Position numbers and translations under genes: made by a program. A DNA stretch of 64,000 nt from Maribacter ulvicola (GTDB lineage Bacteria > Bacteroidota > Bacteroidia > Flavobacteriales > Flavobacteriaceae), in the NCBI RefSeq assembly GCF_900155985.1, contig NZ_FTMA01000005.1:62001-126000 (forward strand). Reading direction: 5' to 3'. Below, in pieces: positions 34,491-44,754 of the stretch (positions are counted from its first letter, which is position 1; the number at the start of each line of letters is the position of its first letter). A model generated the notes under the pieces. The model was given only the letters and a program-made list of their open reading frames with translations. It was not told the origin of the DNA and did no database searches.

Positions 34491-37049
34491 TTAACTATCA
34501 GCCTCAGAGTCGTCAGTCTCTGTGTTTTCTTCAGAGTCAGAATTATCAATCTTCGTGCCATCTTCAACATCCACCTCAATATCAAGTATCTCCGCTTCTT
34601 CCAGATCATCTTCATCTTTCATTACTTTAGCAACGGCAGCAATAGAGTCATTACCTTTTATATTGATCAGTCGTACACCTTGTGTTGCTCTACCCATAAC
34701 ACGTAAATCCTCTACGCTCATACGAATTGCTATTCCAGACTTATTGATAATCATTAAATCATCAGAATCAGTAACGTTTTTAATAGCTACAAGACCGCCC
34801 GTTTTATCGGTTACACTTATAGTCTTTACTCCTTTACCTCCTCTATTGGTAACTCTATAATCCTCTATACTGGAACGCTTTCCATACCCCTTTTCAGAAA
34901 CAACTAATATTTCATCTTCAAAATTATGTACCGAAACCATTCCTATTACCTCATCATCGTCATTCGCCAAAGTAATACCACGCACACCAGAAGCATTTCT
35001 ACCCATTGGCCGTGTTTTACTTTCTTCAAAACGTATTGCCTTACCAGATTTAAGACCCAAGAAAATTTCACTTGAACCTGTAGTCAACTTAGCTTCTAAA
35101 AGCTCATCTCCATCACGAACGGTAATGGCATTTATTCCATTTTGACGCGGTCTTGAATACTGCTCTAAAGATGTTTTCTTAACAACACCCTTTTTAGTAG
35201 CCATAATTACAAAGTGTGCATTAATATACTCTTCATCTTTTAAATCTTGCGTACAAATGAATGCTTTTACACTATCATCTTGCTCTATATTAATAAGATT
35301 CTGTATTGCTCTACCTTTAGATGTTCTACTTCCTTCCGGAATTTCGAATACGCGCATCCAGAAACATTTTCCTTTTTGAGTGAAGAACAACATATATTGA
35401 TGATTGGTACCTACGAACAAATGTTCTAAGAAATCTTCATTTCTTGTAGAAGAAGCTTTTTGACCCACCCCTCCTCTATGTTGCGTTTTATATTCTGAAA
35501 GCGGAGTCCTTTTAATATAACCTGCATGAGAAATGGTAATGACCACTTGCTCATCTGGTATCATATCTTCCATGCTCAAATCACCACCCGCAACATTAAT
35601 TACAGATCTTCTCTCATCACCATACTTATCTTTAATCTCAAGAAGTTCATCTTTGATGATGTCCATTCTACGCTCTTTCTTATCAAGAATATCTTTCAAG
35701 TCAGCAATTAGAAGCATTATTTCATCATACTCGGTTCTAAGCTTGTCTTGCTCCAGACCCGTAAGTTGACGCAGCCTCATTTCTACAATTGCCTTAGCCT
35801 GAATCTCACTTAGCTTAAAGCGCTCGATCAAATTTGCCCTTGCCTCGTCAGCATTGTTAGAAGCCCTAATTATTGCAATTACCTCATCTATATTATCAGA
35901 AGCTATGATCAACCCTTCTAATATGTGAGCGCGATCTTCAGCCTTCCTTAATTCAAACTGCGTACGCCTAACTACAACTTCATGCCTATGCTCAACAAAA
36001 TAATGAATCATTTCCTTCACATTCAATAACTGCGGCCTACCATTCACCAAGGCGATGTTATTTACACTGAAAGAAGTTTGTAGTGCCGTATACTTAAACA
36101 GCATATTCAAAACAATATTAGGAATTGCATCTCTCTTTAAGATGTAAACGATACGCATACCGTTACGGTCAGATTCGTCTCTAATATTAGAGATACCTTC
36201 TATTTTCTTATCATTTACAAGATCAGCAGTCTTCTTGATCATATCTGCCTTATTGACCTGATACGGAATCTCGGTAACTATAATACATTCTCTACCTTGA
36301 ACTTCTTCAAAAGTAGCTTTGGCACGCATTTTCACACGGCCCCTACCAGTATGAAAAGCTTCCTTTACGCCATCATAACCATATATAACACCTCCTGTTG
36401 GAAAATCTGGTGCCTTAATATGTGTTATAAGCTCATCAATTTCAATATCATTATTGTCTATATAAGCAACCGTCCCATCAATAACCTCAGATAAGTTGTG
36501 TGGCGGCATATTGGTCGCCATACCTACAGCAATACCAGATGCACCATTTACCAACAAACTAGGAACCCGTGTAGGGAGCACTGTTGGTTCTTTCAAAGAA
36601 TCGTCAAAGTTCAATTGATAATCAACAGTTTCTTTTTCAATATCAATAAGCATATCATCCGCAATCTTTCGCATACGGGCCTCCGTATAACGCATTGCCG
36701 CAGGGCTATCGCCATCTATAGATCCAAAGTTACCTTGACCATCTACAAGCATATAACGTAAGCTCCATTCCTGAGCCATACGAACCATGGCATCATAAAC
36801 AGAAGTATCACCATGCGGGTGGTACTTACCTAAAACTTCACCAACAATACGCGCAGATTTTTTATGTGAGCTATTACTTCTAACTCCTAATTCATGCATT
36901 CCAAAAAGAACTCTTCTGTGTACAGGTTTTAACCCATCCCTGACATCTGGCAGGGCTCGTGACACAATGACCGACATTGAGTAATCAATGTAGGCAGATT
37001 TCATTTCCTCTTCAATATTAATGGGAATCAATTTTTCACCGTCAGCCAT
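34491..37049 (-). CDS. gyrA: DNA gyrase subunit A
   Basis: 852-residue type II topoisomerase subunit that introduces negative supercoils with GyrB. The N-terminus [20 protein letters not shown] is typical; the catalytic Tyr121 lies in [10 protein letters not shown]. The quinolone-resistance region reads [15 protein letters not shown], with Thr82 and Asp86 at the positions equivalent to E. coli Ser83 and Asp87. The C-terminal beta-pinwheel contains [11 protein letters not shown]-type GyrA boxes, confirming gyrase rather than ParC, and the acidic tail ([15 protein letters not shown]) is common in the phylum. Single core gene; start codon clear. Confidence 0.97.
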   Translation of the reverse strand: MADGEKLIPINIEEEMKSAYIDYSMSVIVSRALPDVRDGLKPVHRRVLFGMHELGVRSNSSHKKSARIVGEVLGKYHPHGDTSVYDAMVRMAQEWSLRYMLVDGQGNFGSIDGDSPAAMRYTEARMRKIADDMLIDIEKETVDYQLNFDDSLKEPTVLPTRVPSLLVNGASGIAVGMATNMPPHNLSEVIDGTVAYIDNNDIEIDELITHIKAPDFPTGGVIYGYDGVKEAFHTGRGRVKMRAKATFEEVQGRECIIVTEIPYQVNKADMIKKTADLVNDKKIEGISNIRDESDRNGMRIVYILKRDAIPNIVLNMLFKYTALQTSFSVNNIALVNGRPQLLNVKEMIHYFVEHRHEVVVRRTQFELRKAEDRAHILEGLIIASDNIDEVIAIIRASNNADEARANLIERFKLSEIQAKAIVEMRLRQLTGLEQDKLRTEYDEIMLLIADLKDILDKKERRMDIIKDELLEIKDKYGDERRSVINVAGGDLSMEDMIPDEQVVITISHAGYIKRTPLSEYKTQHRGGVGQKASSTRNEDFLEHLFVGTNHQYMLFFTQKGKCFWMRVFEIPEGSRTSKGRAIQNLINIEQDDSVKAFICTQDLKDEEYINAHFVIMATKKGVVKKTSLEQYSRPRQNGINAITVRDGDELLEAKLTTGSSEIFLGLKSGKAIRFEESKTRPMGRNASGVRGITLANDDDEVIGMVSVHNFEDEILVVSEKGYGKRSSIEDYRVTNRGGKGVKTISVTDKTGGLVAIKNVTDSDDLMIINKSGIAIRMSVEDLRVMGRATQGVRLINIKGNDSIAAVAKVMKDEDDLEEAEILDIEVDVEDGTKIDNSDSEENTETDDSEADS

Positions 37050-37309
37050 TTTAAAATCTTCAGTTTTTTTAATTAGTAAAAAAGCATGCCAATATACTTA
37101 AATCCTAGGCGTTTCAAGAATAAGTAGATTTAATAATATTATTTTTTATTAACACTTGGCATAGTTATGTTAATTTTTACAATAAATGATTAAATCACTC
37201 CTTTAAAAGCCACATTTAATAGGTTTTACAATAACTTTAACGATTATAGGTATGGTATTTGCCATTGATTGAATCATATTTAGTAATTTTATAGTAGATA
37301 ATAAAGTAT
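37050..37309. other. intergenic region between gyrA and clpC
   Basis: 260 bp between divergent genes. Very AT-rich, must hold both promoters; TTTG near 37258 and TAATTTTA near 37283 could serve clpC, but spacing is at the long end and I give it little weight. Nothing else seen. Confidence 0.4.
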
Positions 37310-39862
37310 ATGGATGATAATTTTTCCCCAAGAGTAAAGGATGTAATTGCTTATAGCAAGGAGGAAGCATTGCGGCTTGGTCACGATTTTATCGGTACCG
37401 AGCACCTCATGCTTGGGCTTCTTAGAGATGGAAACGGGAAGGCCATTAGCATTTTAGATGCTTTGGAGGTTGATTTAGAACATCTACGTAGAAAAGTAGA
37501 AATTTTAAGCCCTTCTAACCCTAACGCTACTGGTATACAAAAAGATAAAAAGAACTTACATTTAACAAGGCAGGCAGAGCGTGCATTAAAAACTACATTT
37601 TTAGAAGCTAAACTTTTTCAAAGTTCTTCTATAAATACTGCCCACCTTTTACTTTGTATTCTTAGAAATGAAAACGACCCCACCACTAAGCTTTTACATA
37701 AGCTAAAGGTTGATTATGATGGAGTTAAGGAACAGTTTAAATTTATGATCACAAGTGACGACGATATAGTAGATGGCCCAACGGCCGAATCTTTCCCTAG
37801 TGATTCTGAAGAAACAAATGAAGGTAAGGAAAGCACATTTGGTGCCGCTTCTAGTCCAAAAGGTGCAAAAAAATCCAAGACCCCGGTATTGGATAATTTT
37901 GGTAGAGACCTTACCCAAATGGCAGAGGAGAATAAATTAGACCCTGTTGTTGGTAGAGAGAAAGAAATAGAAAGAGTTTCTCAGATTCTTAGTAGAAGAA
38001 AAAAGAACAACCCATTACTTATAGGTGAGCCCGGTGTTGGTAAAAGTGCCATAGCAGAAGGTCTTGCCCTAAGAATCATTGATAAAAAAGTTTCTAGAAT
38101 TCTTTACAACAAAAGAGTTGTGACTCTTGATCTTGCTTCTTTAGTTGCCGGCACAAAATACCGCGGGCAGTTTGAAGAGCGAATGAAAGCTGTTATGAAC
38201 GAGCTAGAAAAAAATGATGATGTCATTTTATTTATTGACGAAATTCATACTATTGTCGGTGCAGGTGGAGCTACAGGAAGCTTAGATGCCTCAAACATGT
38301 TTAAACCCGCATTGGCTAGAGGCGAAATTCAATGTATTGGTGCAACTACCTTAGATGAATACAGACAGTATATTGAAAAAGATGGTGCTTTAGAAAGGCG
38401 TTTTCAAAAGGTTATTGTTGAACCAACTTCTGTTGATGAGACTATAGAAATTCTTCATAATATAAAAGGAAAGTATGAAGACCACCACAATGTAACCTAC
38501 ACTGATGAAGCTATTGAAGCTTGCGTTAAATTGACAAATAGGTACATGACTGACCGTTTTTTACCGGACAAGGCCATTGATGCCCTTGATGAGGCTGGCT
38601 CACGTGTACACATTGTAAATATGGATGTTCCAAAACAAATCCTTGAATTGGAAAAAAAATTGGAAGACGTTCGCGAACTTAAGAACAATGTAGTTAAGAA
38701 ACAGAAGTATGAAGAAGCCGCAAAGCTGCGTGATGACGAAAAAAGTCTAGAAAAAGATCTTGCCATTGCCCAAGAACGATGGGAAGATGATAGCAAGCTT
38801 AACAAAGAGACAGTTAGCGAAGATAATGTTGCCGATGTTGTCTCTATGATGAGCGGCATTCCAGTCAATAGAATTGCCCAAACAGAAAGCAACAAATTAG
38901 CAGGCTTACCAGAACTAATCAAATCTAACGTCATTGGTCAAGACGATGCAGTTGCGAAGGTATCTAAAGCAATACAAAGAAATAGAGCCGGACTAAAAGA
39001 TCCCAATAAGCCAATTGGCTCCTTTATATTCTTAGGCCAGACAGGTGTTGGTAAAACACAGTTGGCAAAAGTACTGGCAAAAGAACTTTTTGATTCTGAA
39101 GACGCACTTATTAGAATAGATATGAGTGAGTATATGGAGAAGTTCGCCATCTCTAGATTAGTAGGCGCACCTCCAGGATACGTTGGTTACGAAGAGGGCG
39201 GTCAACTAACTGAAAAAGTTAGAAGAAAACCTTACTCCGTAATTCTTTTAGATGAAGTTGAAAAAGCGCACCCAGATGTATTCAATATGCTATTACAAGT
39301 ATTGGATGATGGCTTCTTAACGGATAGTCTTGGTCGTAAAATTGACTTTAGAAATACTATTATTATAATGACTTCTAATATTGGCGCAAGACAATTGAAA
39401 GACTTTGGCCAAGGTGTAGGTTTTGGCACTGCAGCAAAAAAATCACAAGAAGATTCTCATCAAAAAGGAGTAATAGAAAATGCGCTGAAGAAAGCTTTTG
39501 CCCCTGAATTCTTAAATAGAATTGATGATGTGATCGTTTTCAATGCGCTAGAAAGAGAAGACATTCATAAGATCATTGATATTGAATTAGCAAAATTGTT
39601 CAAAAGAATCAAGGACATTGGTTACCACTTGAACCTTACTGATGAAGCTAAGGACTATATTGCAGAGAAAGGCTTTGACAAACAGTATGGTGCCAGACCG
39701 CTAAAAAGAGCAATACAGAAGTACATTGAAGATGCACTTGCTGAAGAAATCGTAAATTCTAAACTTAAAGAGGGCGATAGTATTTATATTGATCTTGACA
39801 AGAAAACTGAAGAATTGACTATAAAAATTGAAAAAACAGAGGAAGAATCACCTAAAACCTAG
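37310..39862 (+). CDS. clpC: ATP-dependent Clp protease ATP-binding subunit ClpC
   Basis: 850-residue HSP100 unfoldase that feeds ClpP. Order of domains: Clp_N double repeat (about 1-145), first AAA+ module with Walker A GEPGVGKSA (about 237-245) and IDEIHTIVGAG, middle domain with UVR-type KQKYEEAAKLRDDEKSLEKD (about 465-485) that marks ClpC, second AAA+ module with Walker A GQTGVGKTQ (about 575-583) and ILLDEVEKAHPDV, and the D2-small domain ending KQYGARPLKRAIQKYIED. Full length, followed by a strong terminator. Confidence 0.96.
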   Translation: MDDNFSPRVKDVIAYSKEEALRLGHDFIGTEHLMLGLLRDGNGKAISILDALEVDLEHLRRKVEILSPSNPNATGIQKDKKNLHLTRQAERALKTTFLEAKLFQSSSINTAHLLLCILRNENDPTTKLLHKLKVDYDGVKEQFKFMITSDDDIVDGPTAESFPSDSEETNEGKESTFGAASSPKGAKKSKTPVLDNFGRDLTQMAEENKLDPVVGREKEIERVSQILSRRKKNNPLLIGEPGVGKSAIAEGLALRIIDKKVSRILYNKRVVTLDLASLVAGTKYRGQFEERMKAVMNELEKNDDVILFIDEIHTIVGAGGATGSLDASNMFKPALARGEIQCIGATTLDEYRQYIEKDGALERRFQKVIVEPTSVDETIEILHNIKGKYEDHHNVTYTDEAIEACVKLTNRYMTDRFLPDKAIDALDEAGSRVHIVNMDVPKQILELEKKLEDVRELKNNVVKKQKYEEAAKLRDDEKSLEKDLAIAQERWEDDSKLNKETVSEDNVADVVSMMSGIPVNRIAQTESNKLAGLPELIKSNVIGQDDAVAKVSKAIQRNRAGLKDPNKPIGSFIFLGQTGVGKTQLAKVLAKELFDSEDALIRIDMSEYMEKFAISRLVGAPPGYVGYEEGGQLTEKVRRKPYSVILLDEVEKAHPDVFNMLLQVLDDGFLTDSLGRKIDFRNTIIIMTSNIGARQLKDFGQGVGFGTAAKKSQEDSHQKGVIENALKKAFAPEFLNRIDDVIVFNALEREDIHKIIDIELAKLFKRIKDIGYHLNLTDEAKDYIAEKGFDKQYGARPLKRAIQKYIEDALAEEIVNSKLKEGDSIYIDLDKKTEELTIKIEKTEEESPKT

Positions 39863-39887
39863 GCATTCATACTTTACCGTTTTATAA

Positions 39888-39916
39888 GAAAAGAGCCCTT
39901 TAAGGGCTCTTTTTTC
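39888..39916 (+). terminator. intrinsic terminator of clpC
   Basis: AGAGCCC (39892-39898) and GGGCTCT (39904-39910), loop TTTAA, extended by A/T pairs and followed by six T, 26 bp after the clpC stop. Confidence 0.9.
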
Positions 39917-40068
39917 GTACAATTTATTTTCTAGGTTGTAAGAATTAAAATACACTCTACCATTGCCATTAGCAGTACGAACGATATTTTCGCGTTTAAA
40001 CTAAAAATTTATCGCATAAAAGTAGTTCCATATACTTTCGCTTCAGACACTATATTAATACGAATAGA

Positions 40069-40467
40069 ATGAAAGTTGGATCTACCAAGAAAAAGGTAAT
40101 TGTGCGGGAGTACGAATTAGAAACAGGAAAAATTCAAGTATATGAAAACTACATGGTATCTATCTTTGACGAAGGAACCACGTTAACACTAGAAAGAGCA
40201 TATCAAATTATTGGGATAGCTGAGATTCATTTTAGAGACAGAAACTTTGGCTTTATTAGTCTACGGAAAAATTCATTTGCTATTGATCCAACCATTTATA
40301 ATTACCTTAAACAACTAGACAACCTTAAAGCTTTTGCAATTGTCTCTATAAAAGAGATAGACATGCATAACTTTAAGATTGAAAAACTGTTTTACAAAAA
40401 ACCCATGAAGTTTTTTATTGAATTTGATAATGCCTTAAAATGGGTTAAAAGAAGAGTCAATTCTTAA
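40069..40467 (+). CDS. conserved flavobacterial hypothetical protein
   Basis: 132-residue soluble protein without signal peptide or membrane helix. It begins VIVREYELETGKIQVYENYM, has a central RAYQIIGIAEIHFRDRNFGF and ends with basic WVKRRVNS. The alternating strands and helices (IDPTIYNYLKQLDNLKAFAIV, FFIEFDNALKWV) resemble a small STAS-like or SpoIIAA-like fold, but that is only an impression. The gene is convergent with the NAD(P)HX repair gene (6 bp between stops). Function unknown. Confidence 0.7.
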   Translation: MKVGSTKKKVIVREYELETGKIQVYENYMVSIFDEGTTLTLERAYQIIGIAEIHFRDRNFGFISLRKNSFAIDPTIYNYLKQLDNLKAFAIVSIKEIDMHNFKIEKLFYKKPMKFFIEFDNALKWVKRRVNS

Positions 40468-40473
40468 AGAAAA

Positions 40474-42021
40474 TCAATTTTGTTGATTTTCTTTCTCCAC
40501 TTCGGGTGGTTCGGGCATCTTAAACAAGTCTATAAACGCACCAGCTAAATTAGCTATAAGATGAGATGCCGTTAATGACTGAAAACCTGTAGATTCTACC
40601 GCAATATCACCTGATCTACCATGCAAATAGACTCCAAATATTGCTGCATCTAAGGCAGGATAACCCTGAGCTCTTAAACCTGTAATTATACCCGTTAACA
40701 CATCACCACTTCCCGCAGTAGCCATACCAGGATTACCGGTTGTATTTACGTATCCTTTTTCACCGTGAACTATAATTGTATGGGCACCCTTAATAACCAC
40801 TATACATTTATACTTTTTTGAAAATTCCTTAACCTTCGCAAGTTTTTCAAAATCATCTTTCCAATTACCAATTAATCGTTCTAACTCTTTTGGATGTGGA
40901 GTTAAAATGGAATCTTCGGACAAGTCTTTTAATAACGCTTTATTCTTAGATAAAATATTAAGAGCATCTGCATCTATTACTAAAGGTAGCTTATTACTTT
41001 TTAAGAAACTAGATAGCGCTTTTATGGTAACTTCACTAGTTCCGATACCAACCCCTACCCCAATAACCGAAGGCTCTAAATTAAACTTTATGTCCGTAAG
41101 TTCATTTTCATCGGTATCGGTCAAAACCATAACTTCAGGTAATGATGTTTGCAAAATTGAATAGCCAATTTTTGGAACAAAGGAGGTTACTAATCCGCTA
41201 CCGGCATGCAGAGCCGCTCTAGAAGACAAACATACAGAGCCTATTTTTCCATAACTACCGCCAATTATCAATGAATGGCCATAGGTGCCTTTATGTCCAT
41301 ATTTCTCCCGAGGTTTATACATTGTAAGAACTTCATTCTTTCCAATTAATTCATAATCGGTTTCCGTGACCCGTAGGTATTCTGGATCCAAGCCTATATC
41401 CAATACTTCCCATTGCTCAATAAACGTACCTGTTTCTGGTAAAAAGAAGACTAATTTTGGAGTTTGAAAACTTAAAACATAATTTGATTTAATTATTGCT
41501 TGAAAATTATCCGGACCTTGATCTGTAAATAATCCCGAAGGGATATCGATAGAAAGAATAAAAGCCTTAGAATTATTTAAATGTTGAATTATCTTAACAA
41601 CCCATTCATCTGGTGTTCTGTTTAACCCTATTCCAAAAATACCGTCTACAATAATATCTTCCCCGCCAATTTGTGGTAGCTCATCATCAGAATTCATAAA
41701 GTGAGGCCAAACCTTACGGTCTTTTAATCGATCTAGATTTATTAAAAAGTCTTTTGATCGTTTCTCACTATAGTTCACTACATATACTTCTACGTTATAA
41801 CCGTGATCTACTAGATGTCTAGCTAGAGCTATACCATCTCCGCCATTATTACCAATACCACAGAATAAATGTATTTTCACCGGGGCTCCCTGCATTCGTA
41901 AATGCATCCAATTAAAAAGCTGCAAAGCAGCACGCTCCATTAACTCATTACTACCTATCTCCTCTTTTTTAATTGAAATCTGATCTGCCTTATAAATCTG
42001 TTTTGCACTATATAATTTCAT
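40474..42021 (-). CDS. nnr: bifunctional NAD(P)H-hydrate epimerase / ADP-dependent dehydratase
   Basis: 515-residue metabolite-repair enzyme that restores hydrated NADH and NADPH. The N-terminal YjeF domain (about 1-215) epimerises NAD(P)HX and has HLFCGIGNNGGDGIALARHL and DIIVDGIFGIGLNR. The C-terminal ribokinase-like dehydratase (about 225-505) has GHKGTYGHSLIIGGSYGKIG, ILTPHPKELERL and the catalytic TGNPGMATAGSGDVLTGIITG. Cytoplasmic core enzyme of normal size. Confidence 0.95.
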   Translation of the reverse strand: MKLYSAKQIYKADQISIKKEEIGSNELMERAALQLFNWMHLRMQGAPVKIHLFCGIGNNGGDGIALARHLVDHGYNVEVYVVNYSEKRSKDFLINLDRLKDRKVWPHFMNSDDELPQIGGEDIIVDGIFGIGLNRTPDEWVVKIIQHLNNSKAFILSIDIPSGLFTDQGPDNFQAIIKSNYVLSFQTPKLVFFLPETGTFIEQWEVLDIGLDPEYLRVTETDYELIGKNEVLTMYKPREKYGHKGTYGHSLIIGGSYGKIGSVCLSSRAALHAGSGLVTSFVPKIGYSILQTSLPEVMVLTDTDENELTDIKFNLEPSVIGVGVGIGTSEVTIKALSSFLKSNKLPLVIDADALNILSKNKALLKDLSEDSILTPHPKELERLIGNWKDDFEKLAKVKEFSKKYKCIVVIKGAHTIIVHGEKGYVNTTGNPGMATAGSGDVLTGIITGLRAQGYPALDAAIFGVYLHGRSGDIAVESTGFQSLTASHLIANLAGAFIDLFKMPEPPEVEKENQQN

Positions 42022-42048
42022 TCTTTATTTTTTTTACAGCTAAAAAGT

Positions 42049-42078
42049 AACGATTCCGTAAAAAATTGTGGAATCGTT
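42049..42078. repeat. inverted repeat upstream of the thr promoter
   Basis: AACGATTCC (42049-42057) and GGAATCGTT (42070-42078) with a 12-nt spacer. Its right arm touches the -33 element of the thr promoter. It could be an operator; no T tract follows on either strand that would make it a good terminator. Confidence 0.5.
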
Positions 42079-42107
42079 TGATTAAGATATCAAATGTACT
42101 ACATTTG
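42077..42107 (+). promoter_or_regulatory. thr operon promoter (Bacteroidota -33/-7)
   Basis: TTTG (42077-42080), 19-bp spacer, TACATTTG (42100-42107): an exact match to the Bacteroidota consensus TTTG-N19-TAnnTTTG. The predicted start site is near 42113, 15 nt before the leader peptide ATG. The -7 element lies within a perfect inverted repeat ATCAAATGT-ACT-ACATTTGAT (42089-42109). Confidence 0.82.
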
Positions 42108-42127
42108 ATTTTCAACCATTAGTATTT

Positions 42128-42220
42128 ATGGACTGCTATAACACAGACATAACATTAGATTTCACTTCAGCTACTATTTCTTATAGTACAACTACGGCAT
42201 GTTTCACCCCTTGGGGTTAA
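42128..42220 (+). CDS. thrL: thr operon leader peptide (attenuator)
   Basis: A 30-codon frame between the thr promoter and thrA encodes MDCYNTDITLDFTSATISYS followed by TTTACFTPWG. Eight of 30 codons are Thr, with a TTT run at residues 21-23, and two are Ile. Thr-rich leader peptides are the hallmark of ribosome-mediated attenuation of threonine biosynthesis. The start is close to the predicted transcription start and the stop is 69 nt before thrA. Known enterobacterial thrL has a different sequence; this is assigned by position and composition, not by homology. Confidence 0.75.
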   Translation: MDCYNTDITLDFTSATISYSTTTACFTPWG

Positions 42221-42246
42221 ATACTATATAACTCCGTACCTGTGTT
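42140..42246 (+). promoter_or_regulatory. possible alternative RNA helices of the thr attenuator
   Basis: Helix A: TATAGTA (42182-42188) with TACTATA (42222-42228), enclosing ACCCC-TT-GGGGT (42206-42217). Helix B: TACGG (42193-42197) with CCGTA (42234-42238). Helix C: AACACAG (42140-42146) with CTGTGTT (42240-42246). A and B use overlapping intervals and would compete depending on ribosome position at the Thr codons. No T-rich run follows a GC-rich hairpin, so a classical terminator is not evident. Confidence 0.4.
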
Positions 42247-42289
42247 TAATTACACCATATCTTAATTTACAAAGTCAATATTTCATCAC

Positions 42290-44731
42290 ATGAAAGTTCT
42301 AAAATTTGGTGGTTCATCTGTAGCCAAGCCTGAAAATATAGTTAAAATTAAAAATATTATCTCTAAGTATAACGACCCCATTATCTTGGTTGTTTCTGCT
42401 TTAGGGGGTGTAACCGATTTATTATTAGAAGCTGGTTCAATGGCTTCTAAACAAGATCAATCTTACAAAGAAATTCTAAGCACATTAGAAGAGAGACATT
42501 TATCTACTATAAAAGAACTAATACCTGTTACGGCACAGAGCCAAGTACTAAGCAAGGTTAAAAGTGAGTTCAACGTATTGGAAACCCTTTTAGAAGGTGC
42601 CTTTTTTATAGGAGAAATCACTCCAAAATTATCTGATAAAATTGTAAGCTACGGCGAACTTCTTTCTTCCTACATTATTAGCGAATACCTAATCAGTGAA
42701 AAACTAGACGCTGAATTTAAAGATAGTAGAGAACTTATAATAACAAATAAGGTTAATGCCAAGAGTGTAGTTAATTTTGTAAAAACCAATGCTAATTGTG
42801 TGGATTTTTTCAAAGACTCCAATAAAAAAGTAACTGTTTGTCCAGGATTTATAGCTACTTCTGAAAAAGGTGCTTCCACCACTCTAGGTAGAGGTGGTTC
42901 TGACTTTACAGCTGCAATTTATGCTGCTGCTATTGATGCTGATATTTTAGAAATATGGACAGATGTTAGCGGGATGTATACTGCAAACCCTAAAATGGTA
43001 AAACAAGCCAAAGCAATTGCACACATTTCATATGAAGAAGCTATGGAATTGTCTCATTTTGGAGCAAAGGTACTTTATCCACCAACGATACAACCCGTAT
43101 TATCTAAAGGGATATCCATTGTAATAAAAAACACTTTCCGCCCTAATGAAGCTGGAACCTTAATTACAAAATCTAAAAACGAAAAAGGAAAGACCGTTCG
43201 TGGAATAAGCCATATTGGAAATATTGCACTTCTTTCTTTAGAAGGTCCAGGAATGGTTGGTATACCTGGAATTTCGAAACGTTTTTTTGAAGTACTCTCG
43301 CAAGCGGATATTAGTGTCGTATTAATTACACAAGCCTCTTCCGAACATTCCATTTGTGTAGCCATATCTGCTGATGATGTTGAAAAGGCGGTAACTATTG
43401 TTAATGAAGCTTTTGAATATGAAATTGAAAGAGGTCGTATAAAAGAAGTAATTCCTGAAAAAGATTTAGCTATTGTTGCCCTTGTTGGAGATAACATGAA
43501 AAGCCACCAAGGTTTAAGTGGTAAAATGTTTAGCACGCTTGGCAAAAACAATGTAAACATTAGAGTTATTGCACAGGGTGCATCTGAAAGAAACATTTCG
43601 TGTATCATAGATGAAAAGGATGTGAAAAAAGCGCTGAATGCATTGCACGAAGAGTTTTTTGAAGAAAACATTAAGCAACTAAACCTATTTGTAATGGGTG
43701 TTGGTAATGTAGGCGCAAAGTTTCTTGAACAGATTAAAGAGCAGCGTAAATTCTTAAAAGAGAATTTAAAATTGAATATTAGAGTAATAGGAATGTCCAA
43801 CTCCAGAACTATGCTATTTGATGAAAAAGGAATAGACTTGAAGAACTGGTCTTCTAAACTCGCAGCAGGTGAAAAAGCTGATAAGGTTAAGTTCTTAGAG
43901 ATAGTACATAGCTTAAATTATAGAAATAGCATTTTTGTTGATAACACAGCAAGTGAAGAAGTATCTAAAACGTATAGCGAATATTTAGGCAATAGTATTT
44001 CCGTGGTTACTTGTAACAAAATTGCATGTTCTTCTACATTTGAGAATTATGCTCATTTAAAATCTTTGGCTAGGACCTATAATGCTCCTTTCTTATTTGA
44101 AACTAATGTTGGTGCAGGTTTACCTATTATAGATACTTTAAAACACTTAATTGCATCCGGAGATAAAATCTTGAAAATTCAAGCAGTATTATCAGGTAGT
44201 TTAAACTTTGTATTCAATAATTTCGATGACAAAACTACTTTCCGTAATGTGGTAAAACAAGCTCAAGAAGAGGGATATACAGAACCTGACCCAAAAATAG
44301 ATTTAAGTGGGGTTGATGTAATGCGTAAAATATTGATTTTAGCTCGTGAAAGTGGAAATCAATTGGAAATTAGTGATATTGTCAATAATCCGTTTTTACC
44401 AGAAGAGAGTTTAAATACAGCAAACAACGATGAATTCTTTGCCTCCTTAGTACAAAATGAAGCTCATTTTCAATCTTTATTTACTAGTGCAAAAAACGCA
44501 GATAGTAAACTAAAGTATGTTGCTCAATTTGATAACGGTAAAGCAAGCGTTGGCTTACAGGAAATACCAAAAGGTCACGATTTCTATAATCTGGAAGGCA
44601 GTGACAATATTGTTCTTTTCTATACAGAAAGATATCCCAATCAGCCAATGATAATAAAAGGTGCAGGTGCAGGTGCCGCAGTAACTGCTTCTGGTATTTT
44701 TGCAGATATTATCCGTATTGGTAATTTCTAA
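42290..44731 (+). CDS. thrA: bifunctional aspartate kinase / homoserine dehydrogenase I
   Basis: 813-residue fusion enzyme for the first and third steps from aspartate to threonine and methionine. The aspartokinase part (about 1-290) has KFGGSSVAKPENI at residue 5 and GRGGSDFTAAIYAAAI; two ACT regulatory modules follow (about 310-455); the homoserine dehydrogenase part starts near 462 with the NAD(P) loop FVMGVGNVGAKF, and continues with NKIACSSTFENY and VLSGSLNFVFNNF. The fused form and order thrA-thrB-thrC are common in Flavobacteriia. Feedback by threonine through the ACT domains is expected in addition to the leader peptide. Confidence 0.96.
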   Translation: MKVLKFGGSSVAKPENIVKIKNIISKYNDPIILVVSALGGVTDLLLEAGSMASKQDQSYKEILSTLEERHLSTIKELIPVTAQSQVLSKVKSEFNVLETLLEGAFFIGEITPKLSDKIVSYGELLSSYIISEYLISEKLDAEFKDSRELIITNKVNAKSVVNFVKTNANCVDFFKDSNKKVTVCPGFIATSEKGASTTLGRGGSDFTAAIYAAAIDADILEIWTDVSGMYTANPKMVKQAKAIAHISYEEAMELSHFGAKVLYPPTIQPVLSKGISIVIKNTFRPNEAGTLITKSKNEKGKTVRGISHIGNIALLSLEGPGMVGIPGISKRFFEVLSQADISVVLITQASSEHSICVAISADDVEKAVTIVNEAFEYEIERGRIKEVIPEKDLAIVALVGDNMKSHQGLSGKMFSTLGKNNVNIRVIAQGASERNISCIIDEKDVKKALNALHEEFFEENIKQLNLFVMGVGNVGAKFLEQIKEQRKFLKENLKLNIRVIGMSNSRTMLFDEKGIDLKNWSSKLAAGEKADKVKFLEIVHSLNYRNSIFVDNTASEEVSKTYSEYLGNSISVVTCNKIACSSTFENYAHLKSLARTYNAPFLFETNVGAGLPIIDTLKHLIASGDKILKIQAVLSGSLNFVFNNFDDKTTFRNVVKQAQEEGYTEPDPKIDLSGVDVMRKILILARESGNQLEISDIVNNPFLPEESLNTANNDEFFASLVQNEAHFQSLFTSAKNADSKLKYVAQFDNGKASVGLQEIPKGHDFYNLEGSDNIVLFYTERYPNQPMIIKGAGAGAAVTASGIFADIIRIGNF

Positions 44732-44754
44732 ACTTCATAACAATAGTACTCATT

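Noticed and set aside
36297-36761. Plus-strand frames within gyrA
   Set aside because: Antisense shadows of a strongly conserved gene; no start context or family similarity.
42206-42217. ACCCC-TT-GGGGT as the thr attenuator terminator
   Set aside because: A 2-nt loop is too small unless two pairs open, and no T run follows, so it is not a convincing intrinsic terminator on its own.
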